From NCBI GenBank assembly GCA_039545315.1, contig BCIM01000002.1, forward strand, positions 771,369 to 835,368: a DNA stretch of 64,000 bases, read 5' to 3'. Source of the DNA: Kondoa malvinella (lineage: Eukaryota > Basidiomycota > Agaricostilbomycetes > Agaricostilbales > Kondoaceae). This document shows, piece by piece, positions 33,149 through 45,571 of the stretch. Both the position numbers and the translations under genes were made by a program. Position 1 is the first letter of the stretch, and each line of letters opens with the position of its first letter. The notes under the pieces are model-generated. The model saw nothing but the letters and a program-made list of their open reading frames with translations, had not been told where the DNA came from and made no database searches.

Positions 33149-34270
33149 TTAGACGCAGCTGGTATAGCTCGGAAGACTTGAATCAGAAGGATCCTGAAGT
33201 TAAGCAGCGTCTGTCAGACCGACTCTCGGATATAGTGACAACGTACTAGTCGATCAGCGTTGTCCATCAGATCTACAAAACGGATCAGTTCAAGACTTTC
33301 AACGCTTAGTATAGAAAGGATAAACTCACCGCTTAAAGATAGACATAACCCACATGGTGCTAAGGTGCCCGCACATTTTCCTGCTAGATCCACTACTGCT
33401 CCGCAAATCTTGCATACCGGATCCTTCACATTTTCTTCGTCTCTTGCGATCTTCTTCTTTTCGTTGTCAATCGCATCCCCTTCGCTGCTGATTTTGTTGT
33501 GTGCCTTCAGCCATTTAGACATAATTCGTGGGTATAGGCGCAAGAGGACCGTGGTGACCGTTATGAGGAGGAGGGTGCCGAGTATCGCAGCTGCTATCTT
33601 GTGAGAGGTACGTAGGTTGGACATGATGGGGCGATAGTAAACGAGTTCGCCAATGACGACCAGGGCAATGGACCAGTCCGCGTAAAAAGAATATAGCAAA
33701 GACATTATGAGCCAAGCGGGTAGGTTTGCCAACTTGAATCTTGAGCTGATTGGATTGCTCATTACAAGCAGACAAAGTGGAGCTACCACGATTTGGGTGA
33801 TGGCACAGGTAGTAGTCCAGATACCAGTAGGCTGGACATCGAGGGTCACCAGAAAGATTATCCAGAAGGAGAGCGGAGAAGTTATAGAGACTAGGAGGAA
33901 GATAATGTACAGCGAACGAATCCAAGGGCTGCTTGTTGCCTTTGTTGCCTCCATCTTGACTAGCCAGACGCGTCAGGAGATGTCGCACTGGATAAGCAGA
34001 AGGAGACCTACGGATCGAAGCGCGGTGGGTGACTCTTGACGACTTGCTGAAGAATCGAGCTTGCTGCTGACCAGGACACGAAAGGGAAGAAAGCTTGGTA
34101 CAAGACAAAAGCAGAAAAGTCAGAGCAAGAAACCAAAGTCGAACCAGTCGAGAAGCAAACGACCCAAAGGCAGGCATCATAACATTGGCAGTGCATTTGA
34201 GAACAGAAGCGACACTATGCAACATGAGTAGCATATAAGACAAAGTACATGCAGACCGAGAAGTAGACAT
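33149..34270 (-). CDS. Multi-pass membrane protein of unknown family with cysteine-rich tail
   Basis: Start at 34270 (MSTSRSACTLSYMLLMLHSV). A first exon of about 85 codons with hydrophobic segments joins, by a GTAGGT...CTAG intron, to KMEATKATSSPWIRSLYIIF. At least five hydrophobic helices follow, including SLYIIFLLVSITSPLSFWII, a TTTCAITQIVVAPLCLLV segment, AWLIMSLLYSFYADWSIALV and AAAILGTLLLITVTTVLLRL. After them lies a lysine-rich stretch and a Cys cluster, CKICGAVVDLAGKCAGTLAP followed by CGLCLS, that could bind metal or be lipidated. The 3' end is uncertain: either a stop at 33214 or, using a further intron with a CTTAAC branch site, a stop at 33149 (chosen). I recognise no family. First-exon frame is also uncertain. 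Confidence 0.6.
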
Positions 34271-34303
34271 AAAGATTGTCGAGATCGGTCAAGAGGGATT
34301 CAT

Positions 34304-34320
34304 TGTAGTAGTAGTAGTAG
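34304..34320. repeat. Trinucleotide microsatellite (GTA/TAG)
   Basis: Five to six consecutive GTA/TAG units directly upstream of the membrane-protein start codon. Confidence 0.8.
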
Positions 34321-34574
34321 GGTTGTCAAAGGTCGAAAGTTCAAGTTGACGCTGCCAGACTGCATTGTGCTGCTAGAGGTCATATCCTGCTATTCGCTAC
34401 TGCTGCTAGCCTGAATATGCCCCTTGATACCCTGCTTGCGTATTGCCTTGGCGTCTGGCTGAATAAATGGATAAGAAGTGAGGTTGGAAAGATTGAGCAA
34501 GACGCTTTGGCATCAGGCGTTTCTCGTAAGAATTGTACGCGGTGTTGCAGTAGGGCAAATGTAGAGAAGAATAC

Positions 34575-34695
34575 ATCTTTGTCAAACGAGCGATGTGGAA
34601 CAGTCGCTTGTAGTAGGACAACAACCCGTCATGAATTCAACACAGCCAAAAGAGCGTCAGTCAGCAAGGCATCAGTGTGGCCTTTCAGAAGAGCC
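34575..34695 (-). repeat. Dispersed direct repeat, copy 2 (remnant of DsbA-like gene upstream region)
   Basis: The stretch around 34635-34665 is nearly identical to 32815-32845, and flanking bases align over about 110 bases with small indels. The counterpart of the DsbA-like start codon is deleted here, so this copy is non-coding. Confidence 0.7.
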
Positions 34696-34745
34696 TGTAA
34701 AACAGGTATCACAATGCAGATATATCTCCTTTCCCTTGCTTTCAC

Positions 34746-36850
34746 TCATGTTCCATTCTGCGGCGGTCGAGGTGATTCAGCTCGAGGTGTACCAGTCTTG
34801 TTAGGGTCTTTTCGAGCTGAAAGCAGGCTCTGGAAGAAGTTGGCCAGTCTATATACGCATTAGAGACAGAAACGACCAGCTGGATAATCACGTACACTTC
34901 GTTCTGCGTGCCTGGAGTTGCAGGCGTGGTCGTCTTGTTTCGCAGCGTTTCGGCAGGTGTAACATTTCCATTACCGAGTGACGGAGATGCAGCTCCGAAG
35001 GTAGGTGATATCGGTCCGCGAGCAGCTGAAGAGGTAGATTCCTGCTATACATCCAGTTCAGCATGACGTAGCAGGTGTAGACAATCTCACTTTGACAGGC
35101 TTTCGGTCGTCCGCGTCTCTCTCGAGCGCCTTTTCCACGCTAGGTAGACTAAGGGACGAGCTACTCATCGGACCAACGACTCCGGGTGAGAAAGCAGCCC
35201 CAGCGTCTTCAATACTTGGTGAAGCCAATGACGCCGAGGGTCGGGAGAAGTGAGAACGAGGGTCTTTTGCCGCCTCTTTCGAGAGCAGCTCAAAGTGCAT
35301 GCGAAGGAAATCTTGCTCGTCTTGAGCTTTGACTCGTGTTTGCGAGATGGCTGACGGCTGTTCAAATGACAGTTTTGTGAGCTCGATGCGAGCTCTATGG
35401 ACCAGAGCACTGACCCGGTCATCGACCTTGTAGTTGACTATCGTCTGCTGCCAGATCTTGCCCAATCCAGGCCCATCGTCCACAGAAGCAGGATCAACAC
35501 GTGAAGCAATATCCCACTCCCAAGCTTCACCAATAGAAGCCGGATCAAAGCCTTCTCTTAGCACACCAATCTTCCCCCAAGAATCCCAGCCAGTCGGTAT
35601 TACAAGCCCATCTCGGTCTACTACATTCGCGCGATGGGTGAAAGGGAAAGCTCTAGATGCTCTTGTTGAGGCTACTTGACGCCGTTGCTGTGCTTGCGTG
35701 TCGTTCGCTGATGATGAGGACGGTACTGGAGAAGAGACGGAGAAGAGACGATGTAGAAGATAGGATTTCAGCCGATCTACTGAAGCTGTCTGATTGCGCG
35801 AGACAAAGAAAAGGCCGGCTCCATCTAGGTAGAGGCGCGTCGTCAGGTTTGTGCACGACCATTATACAGCGAAAAGGCTTACATCGGAGGCAGATGGTCC
35901 GAAGCGCTTGCTGAATATAGTCAAATTGCTCTTCCTTGAAGTACTTTTCCTTCTCTAGCACATCTATCTGATCTGCCTGTGTGTTGACAATGAATGCGCT
36001 GAGACAACCTCGAAGCGCGAAGATATAGTCTTACCTTGGTCACTACAACTACTATCGGCATGGAAAGATTCTCCGATAATGTACCAGGAGGTAGAGGTAC
36101 TATCTCTTCGCCCTCTATCTGCGTGTTTCCTCCACTCGTGCTCATAGCCAAAGATGGACCTTCTTGTTTCGGCTCTTGATATGACCGCCAAGCGCTTTCA
36201 AGCTGTTCTTTGCCCAGCTCTAGCAGGTAATCGACTCTTTCACCCTCTTTAGATGACTTTTCCTCTTGCATTGAGCGTTTCGTCTTGTGCAATAGTGAGA
36301 ACCAATTTGTGAGATGCGAGATAAAGGTCCACGGTCGCTCCCAGTCCAAGAGTATCACACATAGAGAGTCTAGCAAGGTAGAAGGAGCGAGAGCTAGCGG
36401 AAGCATTGACGAGTAGGGCGGATTCGAAGACGCAACTTGATAGACTCCAACTCGTGCAATGGCCTCTGTCGATAGGATCTGGCCATGAGCTCTCAACCGA
36501 GCACGCAGGGACACCACCGACCTTCTTCGCCCTCGTCTCTCACATCCAGATAGTCAAAGGACAGCGCTAGATCCAGATGCTGTGAATTTGTCGAAGATGT
36601 CGGAGGTTGCTGTCGCTCGACACCCATCATGTGCAGCAGTGTCGTCTTGCCTGTCTCTGGCTCGCCTGATGCGGACATCGAATCAGTACATGTTCTTTGA
36701 GAGCTGCATGATCACACGCGCACCGAGCACTACAAGTTGTTTTTGCGGTGTTGCCTTGCTGCTCGACGCTTCTCGCAATATGGTATTCCATAATTCAGCA
36801 GGAGCATCGTCCGCTATGGCAGACGTAGAAGCTTGCGCGTCGGAGCTCAT
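34746..36850 (-). CDS. Cytoplasmic dynein light intermediate chain
   Basis: Start at 36850 gives MSSDAQASTSAIADDAPAEL, then QKQLVVLGEPETGKTTLLHM across an intron: a P-loop of the form GxxxxGKT. Further blocks are DLALSFDYLDVRDEGEE, CVILLDWERPWTFISHLTNW, MPIVVVVTKADQIDVLEKEK, FDYIQQALRTICLR and, near the end, LANFFQSLLSARKDP, the last resembling the conserved C-terminal LIC helix that binds dynein adaptors. About 570 residues. Light intermediate chains bind the dynein heavy chain and link it to cargo adaptors. The Thr/Ser-rich region between the Ras-like domain and C-terminal helix is expected to be disordered. The gene has at least six introns, including one inside the codon for the P-loop glycine. 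Confidence 0.88.
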
Positions 36851-36934
36851 TCAATTTGTATCGTCGCGCGTCAAGCAGGGGAATCAATAATGCATGATAA
36901 TGTCTATACAATGCTCATCCGAAGTATAGGCCAG

Positions 36935-38194
36935 CTATAGCTTCTTGGACAGTATGTGGTAGTCCGCTACTTCTCCGTCAAGTTCCATCGTTGGCTCAAT
37001 AGGATCTGATGTGTATCTGCAGCACTGTAAGAGTCACGTAGCAGCGAATGAATCCACAGCGCACCCTAGGGCATGATAGAACTTGACTGCGCCTTCGTTG
37101 GCTGTATGGAAAAAGGCACTTGCTCAATATTCAATCGAAGGAGAAACAATGCATCGACGAACATTTGAAGACAGTCAGCATGACCTTAACAAGCTTGTAC
37201 TTCTTGCCAGTGTCTTCTAGAGCAGTCATGAGAAGCCTACCAAGTCCTTGTCCGTTGTATTCCGGTTCGAGCTGGACTTCTGCCAATAAAAAGCGAATTG
37301 TAAGGTAGAGCTTATCGAATTGATGGGCACGAACCGTAGCAATACTGTGATAGTCGAAAGTCAAAGAGTGACTACATCCGACTGGAAGGAGCTCACCACG
37401 ACATGTTCGTCGATGTCTTCCCTGTCCGGCTCATCATCAAATCTGAACATGGCGTACCCTATCGGTATCGCCGCCTGGCCTTCTTTGGTTGCTCTCAATA
37501 TACAGAAGCGACTCTGCGTATCAAAGAGTTCCTTCTTCTTTTCTTCTTCGGTATAGCTGAATGAGGCATTATGATACCTGTAGCTTCTGTCTTAATCGGA
37601 ATTCCCAAGGTACGAGAGACACCTACAAGCTTGCCATGTTCCTCTGGTTCAGGTCATAGATCCATGCACGCTCTTTAGCTGAAAGTTTTGCAGGTCTCAG
37701 AATTTCGCCCGAACACCTACCCAGAAGAAGACAGTCTCAGGAAAGAAATTAATCGATAGAATGTTGCAGTGACGTACAAAGATCCGTCTGTGAGAGTACG
37801 AGTGCCTTGTATAATATCATCGGGGAGAACAGAAGTCAGAGAGATCGAAAGAGCCTAGAAACGTCAATCTACATTAGTTGATGAACCTTCTTGCGCTTCG
37901 CGACGCCCTTGAAGAGTACAGAGAGGCTATAGGAGCTGGCTGAGATAAGATAGACCGAGAAGGATGCGCCTGAAGTCGACACAGCGCGAAAGAGGGCAAG
38001 CGGAAATCGAAAGCACCGAACGCAAAGGGTGGAAAGCCAAGAGTATCAAGAGAGGAGCATTGTCTAGAGATGTGTAGAGAGGGAAAGAGAAGCCCTTTGC
38101 CCAAAGTAGACTATGCGTGGACTTCGGAAATTTTGGACACGAAGAGGCCCTAGCGAAACTGTGTAGAACCTACCTTTTTCGCAGCTGCCGTCAT
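36935..38194 (-). CDS. NAT4: N-alpha-acetyltransferase 40 (NatD type) GNAT enzyme
   Basis: The central exon codes VQLEPEYNGQGLGRLLMTAL and KYKLVKVMLTVFK. The first contains the acetyl-CoA-binding Q/RxxGxG motif, and the second matches the NatD block that precedes NxxAxxFY. Upstream exons give AKERAWIYDLNQRNMASL and IPIGYAMFRFDDEPDRED; the last exon gives RYTSDPIEPTMELDGEVADY and ends ILSKKL. NatD acetylates the N-terminal serine of histones H4 and H2A. The start at 38194 begins a very short exon (MTAAAKK) with a GTAGGT donor; exon order between it and ALSISLTSVLPDDIIQGT near 37860 is not settled. Identification rests on the motif blocks and is good. Confidence 0.85.
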
Positions 38195-39200
38195 CTTGGA
38201 AGAGTCCAAGCTATAGTATCAAGCGCGTCGCAGACCAGTACAACTTCCTACAACCACTGCCGCTGAGTCCAAGTGGTCGAGACTAGGCAACCCAAAGTTT
38301 TTGCTTTCAAGGTCTCCTGAAGCTCTGCATTCTCTGGAACGGTCATCTGCTAGTGGTTCGCAAGCGTCTCAAGGCCTTACAAACGCAAAAAAGACAAGTC
38401 GAGATTTCATCACGCGCACAATTTGGCGACCTCGACTAGGCGCGATGAAAGTGACGGCATGTGGTCTAACGCATATCATTCGAAAGCTACAGTTCACAGC
38501 TCGTCAACAAGCCCGCTTTCAGACCTATCCGTAACGGTTTGCAAATTTCGAGATGGTCGAGCTCGTGCGAATGCAATTTCATTCAATGTGCGGTCAAGAG
38601 TCTCTCGGATGCTCGGCAATTTCATTCTCAATCCAACATGAAGCCGCTTGACTGCCCACACCCGCACAACGATGCTTGTGGTGCTAGCCGACTCTTCCGC
38701 CTCAAGGAGGAGCTCAAGCCTTTCGGCAATTTGGGTTGTTGTTTGCATCCAACCGACGCGACTAATCAGAATTGACTTGAAGTCGGTCGTCACATACCCT
38801 CGCTGCATTGCACGCACGCTATACCAGCCTGTACAAGTCGGCGTCAAGCATTTTCCTCGTTTTACTACCGAATAAGGCAATTCCTGCATAATATCTGCCC
38901 TTGCCCTCGTCTGCCCTATTGTCAATCATATCTGGGCGTCACTGGTCTATACAATTGTCAAGGACTCTACCTTCGTTCCTTTGGCAGCCTTACTGGATCA
39001 TTTGAGAGGACGGCCAATCTCGGTATCGCACCGCTACAGTGGATCTTGCTTTGCGTGCGTTCAATCAGCCTCAGTAACATTCTTCGAAGCTTACTGGACA
39101 TCCGTGAATCAATAGATCATTCGTCCTTAGCGAGACCTGAGCACAGTGGCTTTCAACATTAATCTGCCTCAATCCTTCATTTCCGCCCGAGTTAGTCCTC
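38195..39200. promoter_or_regulatory. Divergent intergenic region, NAT4 / WHI3-like
   Basis: About 1 kb between divergent start codons, long for this compact region. It probably holds a long leader and regulatory elements of the RNA-binding protein gene. Open stretches on both strands (for example minus 38494-38925) lack family motifs and conserved starts. Confidence 0.45.
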
Positions 39201-42200
39201 ATGGAGCGCTCGCAACAAGCCTGGAACAATCACAAAGACTCCAGCAACGGTCAAGCTGAACAGAAAGCCAGCGGCTCGCATCTGTGGGCAGAAAGACCAT
39301 CTCGGCAAAGGATGCTCAGCCATTCGTCAGACGTCTCCAACAACTCTGCGAACGAGACTCAACATTCCTTCTACTCTGGAAGTGGATCAAACAGCGCTTC
39401 AGACATGTCAAGAAGCTTTTACTCTGCACCAAACGAGACTCGGCCAAATCGGACAGCTTTAGCACCAAACCATGGCCCAGCAGGCTACAGCTCGATGCCA
39501 GACTCGCCAGCATCATTCCTCTCTTTTGAAGCGCAGCAAAAGATGGGTCACATGAAAGGGCTAGATCACGATGACCTATTGGGTAGTCAGAGAGAAGGTG
39601 GTTCAGCTTACACAACTTCAGCTTCTTCCCGCAGTGATCCTGACTTCCGCTTCTCTCAAGACTCTGGTAGTGCTCTTGGTAGCTCTCCGCCTTCAGCTGG
39701 CCATTCTGACTCTGGTCGGTCGACACATCAAGGCTCGCCACCTTCGTCTGGCTCGCAAAAAGCACCGCATCCTCTTTCGCTGGACAGTTCACCCAACCCA
39801 GACAGAGTACAACAACGTCCGTCTGCTATTCAAGTTCCATCTTACTCCAATGGAATGCCTGCCAGTCAAGAATCTGGTTCTTACAGCAGCTCGAATTCCC
39901 ACCTTAGCCCCCTCAGCCCTCTCGTACAACCATTCAGCCCATCTGGAGCACCAGCGCACAGCAGTAACACGTCTGAGCGAGAGTCGAACTCGTCGACTAG
40001 CCAAATCACAACCCAAGAGCTGAATGAGCGAGCATCAACATCTTCTTTCGCCAACTCATCTCAGCAGCTACTGAATCAGTCTTCTTACAACAGTCAATCT
40101 TATCCTTACCGAAACGACGGTCAATCAGGCGCACCACCATCAATTGGTTCACCACCGCTCAGCTCAGGGATGGCTCCCCGACCGATTTCTGACAGCGTCG
40201 CAAACACCGCAGCTGAACTTGGACCGCCTGGATCGCTCAATTCGACTGCATTTGCAAGTCTCGGCGCGCAATTAGGCCTGTCTGGACCTAGCGCACTCGC
40301 CAGTCTGGCGTCTCAATCCCGCTCAGAGGCTGTCCCAGGCTCTTCGACGTCCGCTTCCGGTGCTGAAGAGATTTCCACCATCTTTGTTGTCGGCTTTCCC
40401 GAAGACATGCATGAGCGAGAATTCCAAAACATGTTCATCTTTGCACCTGGTTTTGAAGCCGCAACCCTCAAGAGTCCAGGCAGCGGCAGTATGGGACCAA
40501 TCTCGAACGCTGTCAATGGCATGCAACCTGGCGGTGGTCAAAAGGGTCCCTTCTCGCCAACGATGATGAACAGTCCGCTTTCACCTTACAATCAAGATGG
40601 CTACAACAACTCGATGTACTCTTACGAGAGCTCGCAATACGATGACGTCAGAGACAGCTCGCTCTCGCAAATGCTTCGCGATCAACATCAAGCAAGTGGC
40701 ATGAGTCGCGAATCCAGCACAAACACTGCTACAGCTCGCAAACTTACCATTGGGTTTGCCAAATTCCGGACTCGACAACAGGCGCTTGACGCAAGAGAGG
40801 TGCTCTCTGGTAGGAGAGTAGATGCAGATCGGGATTGTGTGCTCAAAGCGGAGATGGCGAAGAAGAACTTGCACACCAAGCGTGGTTTAGCGAATGGTGC
40901 TCCAGCTACTGATGGTTCGTCTGTCGGTGTTGGCAACACGACTGGTAATGCAAGCCTACCGCCAAGCGTTATGGCTCTAGGTCAGCACAATCTTGCAATC
41001 GCTGCGGCAACGGCACTCAATCCGCAATTTCTAGCCAATGCGTTGACTGCTCAAACTCGCGAGGCACCCATTGGCAATCCCAACGCTGCGCGCCAGCAAT
41101 CGCCCGTGTCGACTACCAACAGCCAGCTCGGTGTCGCTGCACTGTTGCGCGAGCGTGATCAAGAGCCATCGTATCGCGAGCAGAAGAACAATGCGTTCGA
41201 TGCTTTTCACTCTGTGCCGCCATCTCACATGTCACCTGCCTACTTGCAACATAGCCGAACTGCAGAAGGCTCAGCCGTAGCCGCTGCCGACCCTCGCTAC
41301 AACGCTTATGTCGGTCCAACACGCAACGAAATGTCGCCCAGCATGCTCGAACTCTCTTCTTCATCAGCTTCAGTTGCACCTGGCATCACCAACTCTGCCT
41401 CCTACTATCGTGGGCCATCCTCTATGCCAGGCCCTTACAATCGGATGAACCAAGAAATGGATGACTCAAACCGTCGCTCTGCTATTGGTCAAACGCCAGA
41501 TGGTTACACGCAGCACGCGTTCTACGGCAAAGGCAACGAAGGTGACGCTTTCGCCAATCGCAATGGCTACTACCCTTCGGGGCCAGCGTCCACCAGCATG
41601 AACAGCCGCTTTCACGGGATGCACATCAACACTGGTCTCGGTTCAGGCATGCGTCCGACATCTCCGCCATCTGCAAGCGGTATGACCAGTCCTCGCGGAT
41701 CCAATCCAGCAGATCAGAATCCGCCAATCAACACTTTGTATGTTGGTGGTCTGCCAGCGGTAAGCTAAGACCGTAAGCATCTGCGACCGTGTCTCACACT
41801 GTCTATAGGTGCTTCCATCCCTAACTGGACCAATGTCGGCTTCTCACCTGGAGGATAGTCTTCGCGCAGTGTTCTCTCGGTCGCCCGGCTTCAAGCGGTT
41901 GTGCTTCAGGCAAAAGTCAAAGTAAATCCTTTGTTGGTTGCCTTTGCATCAAGCTAATGCCATCTTCACAGCGGACCGATGTCTTTCATCGAGTATGAGA
42001 ATGTCGAGTATGCTACTCGGGCGCTGTCAGATCTGTATGGTCACACTTTGGGAGGACTAGTCAAGGGTGGTATCAGGTTGAGCTATTCCAAGAATCCTCT
42101 GGTAGGTTGTAGCCTGATCTTGTTGGTCATCGGCTGATGCGTTTTGTTCTCACAGGGTGTTCGCTCCAACAGCGTCTCACAAAATGGCTTTGGCGGCGGC

Positions 42201-42410
42201 CCGCTATCTCCAGGTCTGAATGGCTACGGTGCTGATGCTTTCTCCCTCACGCCGACATCCACAAATGCTCGCCGACCAAATTTGGATCCGTTCTACCCGC
42301 AACAAAGCGCAGGCTACCGATCCATGACGCCTCGAACCTCGGTTGCATCTCCAACTTCAGCAACTATGCCATTCAGCCCGTTCTCTGGCTTTGGAGAAAA
42401 CAGCTACTAG
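39201..42410 (+). CDS. Whi3-like RNA-binding protein with two RRM domains
   Basis: Exons 39201-41759, 41809-41921, 41972-42101 and 42156-42410 join to 1,018 residues. A Ser/Gln/Pro-rich region of about 390 residues leads to a first RRM half, TIFVVGFPEDMHEREFQNMF, interrupted by a Gly/Ser-rich insertion of about 90 residues before KLTIGFAKFRTRQQALDARE. A long Ala/Asn/Ser-rich linker follows, then a canonical C-terminal RRM from about residue 842: INTLYVGGLPAVLPSL, LRAVFSRSPGFKRLCFRQK, GPMSFIEYENVEYATRALSD, GIRLSYSKNPLGVR. This arrangement matches fungal Whi3 and related mRNA-binding proteins that control cell-cycle, mating and filamentation transcripts and form condensates. Repeated SPxS/PSP motifs are potential phosphorylation sites. 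Confidence 0.88.
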
Positions 42411-42925
42411 GCGCCATCACTCATCTTCATTCACCGCATTCGCATGTTGTCCACTTTCATTCACCTCACTCGCCATCAAATACATTGTAACATTTTAATT
42501 TCAAGAGTTGGCGTCTTTCTGTCTGCACGTGTGTGCCCAGCATTGCCTGCGTTTTTCGGTCTGCATTTCTTTCTGCCATCTTTCAAATAATTACCGTACG
42601 GCCCATCGAAGGCTTCATGAAGAGGTTCAACACTACAACCGAAGGTCACTTCTGGCATCTATACCGCCCTGATTCACACCAAGTGGCAGCATTGAAAACA
42701 CGCATAAAGGAATCTGTATCAAAGAGCTCTTCACTTTTGCATATAGCTTATCTGGGGCTTTCATCGTCTGTTCCGTTCATCAATGTAATCTAGTACTGAA
42801 AGCGCAAGCATGTTGCCAAAATGATGTGTAGATCTCGAGCTCAGCGCATGCAACATTTCTGAACTTCTGCTTATAGTAGGCTTGACCTTGACATTAAACG
42901 ATTTCCGCTCGCATTTCAAGCAAGC
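42411..42925. other. Intergenic between WHI3-like and KEX1 genes
   Basis: About 515 bases, both flanking genes plus strand. AT-rich 3' UTR-like sequence follows the WHI3-like stop; the KEX1 promoter should occupy the right part. Nothing else recognised. Confidence 0.45.
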
Positions 42926-45571
42926 ATGAAAGGACCAGCTTATCATGCTTATGACGTCTGGCCTAATGATACTGCTTCAGAGCAAACATCGCCGTACTGG
43001 ACGTCGCGTTTTCTCAAGCCGCGTCAAACGGCAGACAGCAAGTTGCCATACAAAGTAGCATAGCTCATGGGCTGAGCCTTGCTTGAACAGAGGATTTGCC
43101 CACTGCTGCGTCGTACTACATCCCGCATCTCCCTGGCTTACCATCAACATCAACGCTCAAGCTGTTTGGGGGCCATGTTCCGGTTTCGCCAGCGGGGCAT
43201 TCGCAGACAGCGGATGCGCATCTCTTCTTTCTCTTAGCGAGGGCTAGACACATAGCAGAGAAGGAGACGCTTGTGATTTGGTTCAATGGATAAGTCACGC
43301 TCTCGCGAATCTTGGCACTTCATATACTTATATCGCTGCCGTATTCACAGGTCCTGGATGGTAAGCTCTGCGTCAGATCTCTTCCCTATAGATGTCTAAT
43401 GTTGGCTGAACACAGCTCAAGCTTTGATGGAGCTTTAATGGAAATCGGACCCTTCCGCTTACAAGCTGGCGAGAATGCAGGCGATAGACCTACGCTGCGC
43501 GAAATCGATGGTGCATGGAACGAATACTCCAATGTGCTCTTCCGTAGGTTCTTCCGCCTTGCATTCATGGCTTCCTGACATCTTGCTATCATAGTGGATC
43601 AGCCAGCTGGAACTGGATACAGCTACATCAACACAGACAGCTACATACACGAGCTAAACGATGTGAGGGTTCATCTTTCTGCAACTACTTATTGGTCTTG
43701 ATGTACTTTCACAGGCTGCCGACTATGTGGTTGAATTCTTGCGCAAGTTCTACCTCATATTCCCTGAATTTGAGAACATGGATGTGCGTACTCTTGAGTC
43801 TACTGCGTGTATACTGAGAGATTTGGCAGACCTACATGGCGGGAGAATCGTTCGCAGGACAATACATACCTTACACGGCAGACGCTATTCTCAAAACCAC
43901 TGAGATACCTACGCAGCTGAAAGGGTCAGTGCAAAGGCTTTCTATCTGATACATCCTGATGTCTCAGCTTCTCGTAGACTTATCATCGGCAATGGCTGGA
44001 TAGATCCTTACAGCCAATATCTAGCCTACTACCCTTTCGCAAAGGAGAATGGCGTGGTTGCACCAGGTTCAGATGCTGAAAAGACCATCAAAGGTCATCA
44101 CGACGCATGCCAGAAGCGCTTAGATACCGTTGGGCGGAATAACATGAACGTGCACGATGGCATGTGCGAGCGTATCTTGTCGTCCATTTTGGAAAGTACT
44201 GTGCAGACGTATGTGCCTCTCTGCTACGGTTCTAGAAGCTTAACAAGATATGTTGTGATCAGTGTCGACGGCACAAAGTTGTGCATAAATACGTACGATA
44301 TACGGTAAGCTCGTCCTTTAGGCAAATTCAGACAGCAGCTGATCCTGCGCTAGGCTGACGGATGAACATCCGGCATGTGGCATGAATTGGCCCCCGGATC
44401 TGAAGGAGATGTACGAATACTTACCAGTATGTCCCAATTCTTCCGCTGCTTTCACCTTCTTACGAATGAAATAGCGGGAGGACATCAAGTCAGCTTTTCA
44501 TGCATCGAAGAAAGAAGGTGGATGGGTCGAATGCAATGGTCGCGTCGGTTCAAATTTCTACACTGCTTCGTCGAAACCAGCTGTCCAAATATTACCTCGG
44601 TTGCTTGAGCAAATACGTAAGCATGTATCATTCAAGCGTTACTCTGTCTGACTCTGCGTGTAGCTATACTACTATTCGCTGGCGAACAAGACCTCATCTG
44701 TAACTGGGTCGGCATCAAAAATTTGATAGACGACTTAGAGTTCAATGGAGCGAAAGGCTTTGAGCAAGCCGTGGAGCAAGAGTGGTATGTGGACGGTGAT
44801 ATAGCGGGATCATGGCAAACCGCAAGAAATTTGACTTTTGTGAAGGTTGCCAATGCCTCGCATATGGTGAGCTTCTGAATGCGATTGACTGACAGATATA
44901 TTGATCGATCGGGCGAACAGGTGCCATTCGACCTACCGCTCGTCACTCACGACATGCTTCTTCGCTTTACTTCGACCGATATGATCAGCGCTGCCGGTCA
45001 AGCAGCGAAAGTACCGAGTCGCATAGGATCGGAAACAGAAGCAGTCATCAGTGAGACGCATCCGAATGGAACAGCGATAGAAGATGGCGACGGATCACTA
45101 GCTGGATCATTGGAGCTCAGCGATGCCCAATCTACCATCAAGTCAGGAGCAGAATCGGTTCGAGATACATACTACAACATCGGCTCGGCGGCAGTCATCC
45201 TGTTCCTCTTCTTGGCTGTAGCTGGAATCTTCTTTTGCCTACGATCTCGAGTGCGGAAAGACAAATTGGCGAGAACAAGTATGGGCCAATACGAAGCTCG
45301 CCCGTCTACTTCGTCTAGGAAAGGTAGACGAAGTCACAAGCGCGGTATGTCGAGTATGTCATCTGTCAAGACTCGCAGTAGCAACCTCGGCGAAGATCAA
45401 CATGAGCTAGAAGAGCTGGTCAAGCATGAAGATTTCGACCCAGAAGCTCAGCGAGATGATTACTTTCCCATGGATTCGGATCGCAAGCAGAGGAGGGACG
45501 AAGAGGTGTTTTCGCTGGGAGATAGTGATGAGGAGCAGGGTGGAGATATCGGGCGGACGGATGACAGGTAG
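42926..45571 (+). CDS. KEX1: Kex1-type serine carboxypeptidase (Golgi pheromone/propeptide processing)
   Basis: From about 43091 the protein is clear: [56 protein letters not shown], the nucleophile motif [43 protein letters not shown] (catalytic Asp) and [15 protein letters not shown] (catalytic His). A lumenal Ser/Glu-rich spacer, one transmembrane helix ([18 protein letters not shown]) and a charged cytosolic tail follow, as in Kex1, which removes C-terminal Lys/Arg from secreted propeptides in the late Golgi. The conserved GGPGC is unusual: it requires a 10-base exon (43351-43360) and the intron before it starts GATAAG rather than GT, and one Gly is missing. The N-terminal signal exon is uncertain; 42926 is only a candidate start. 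Confidence 0.88.

Larger units (their letters stand above)
34271..34745. other. Intergenic with duplicated upstream sequence
   Basis: About 475 bases between the start of the membrane-protein gene and the stop of the dynein gene, both minus strand. It carries a short TAG-rich run at about 34304-34320 and the second copy of the DsbA-like upstream repeat. Confidence 0.5.

Noticed and set aside
39316..39792. Minus-strand open stretch inside the Whi3-like gene
   Set aside because: Antisense shadow of the serine-rich coding sequence.
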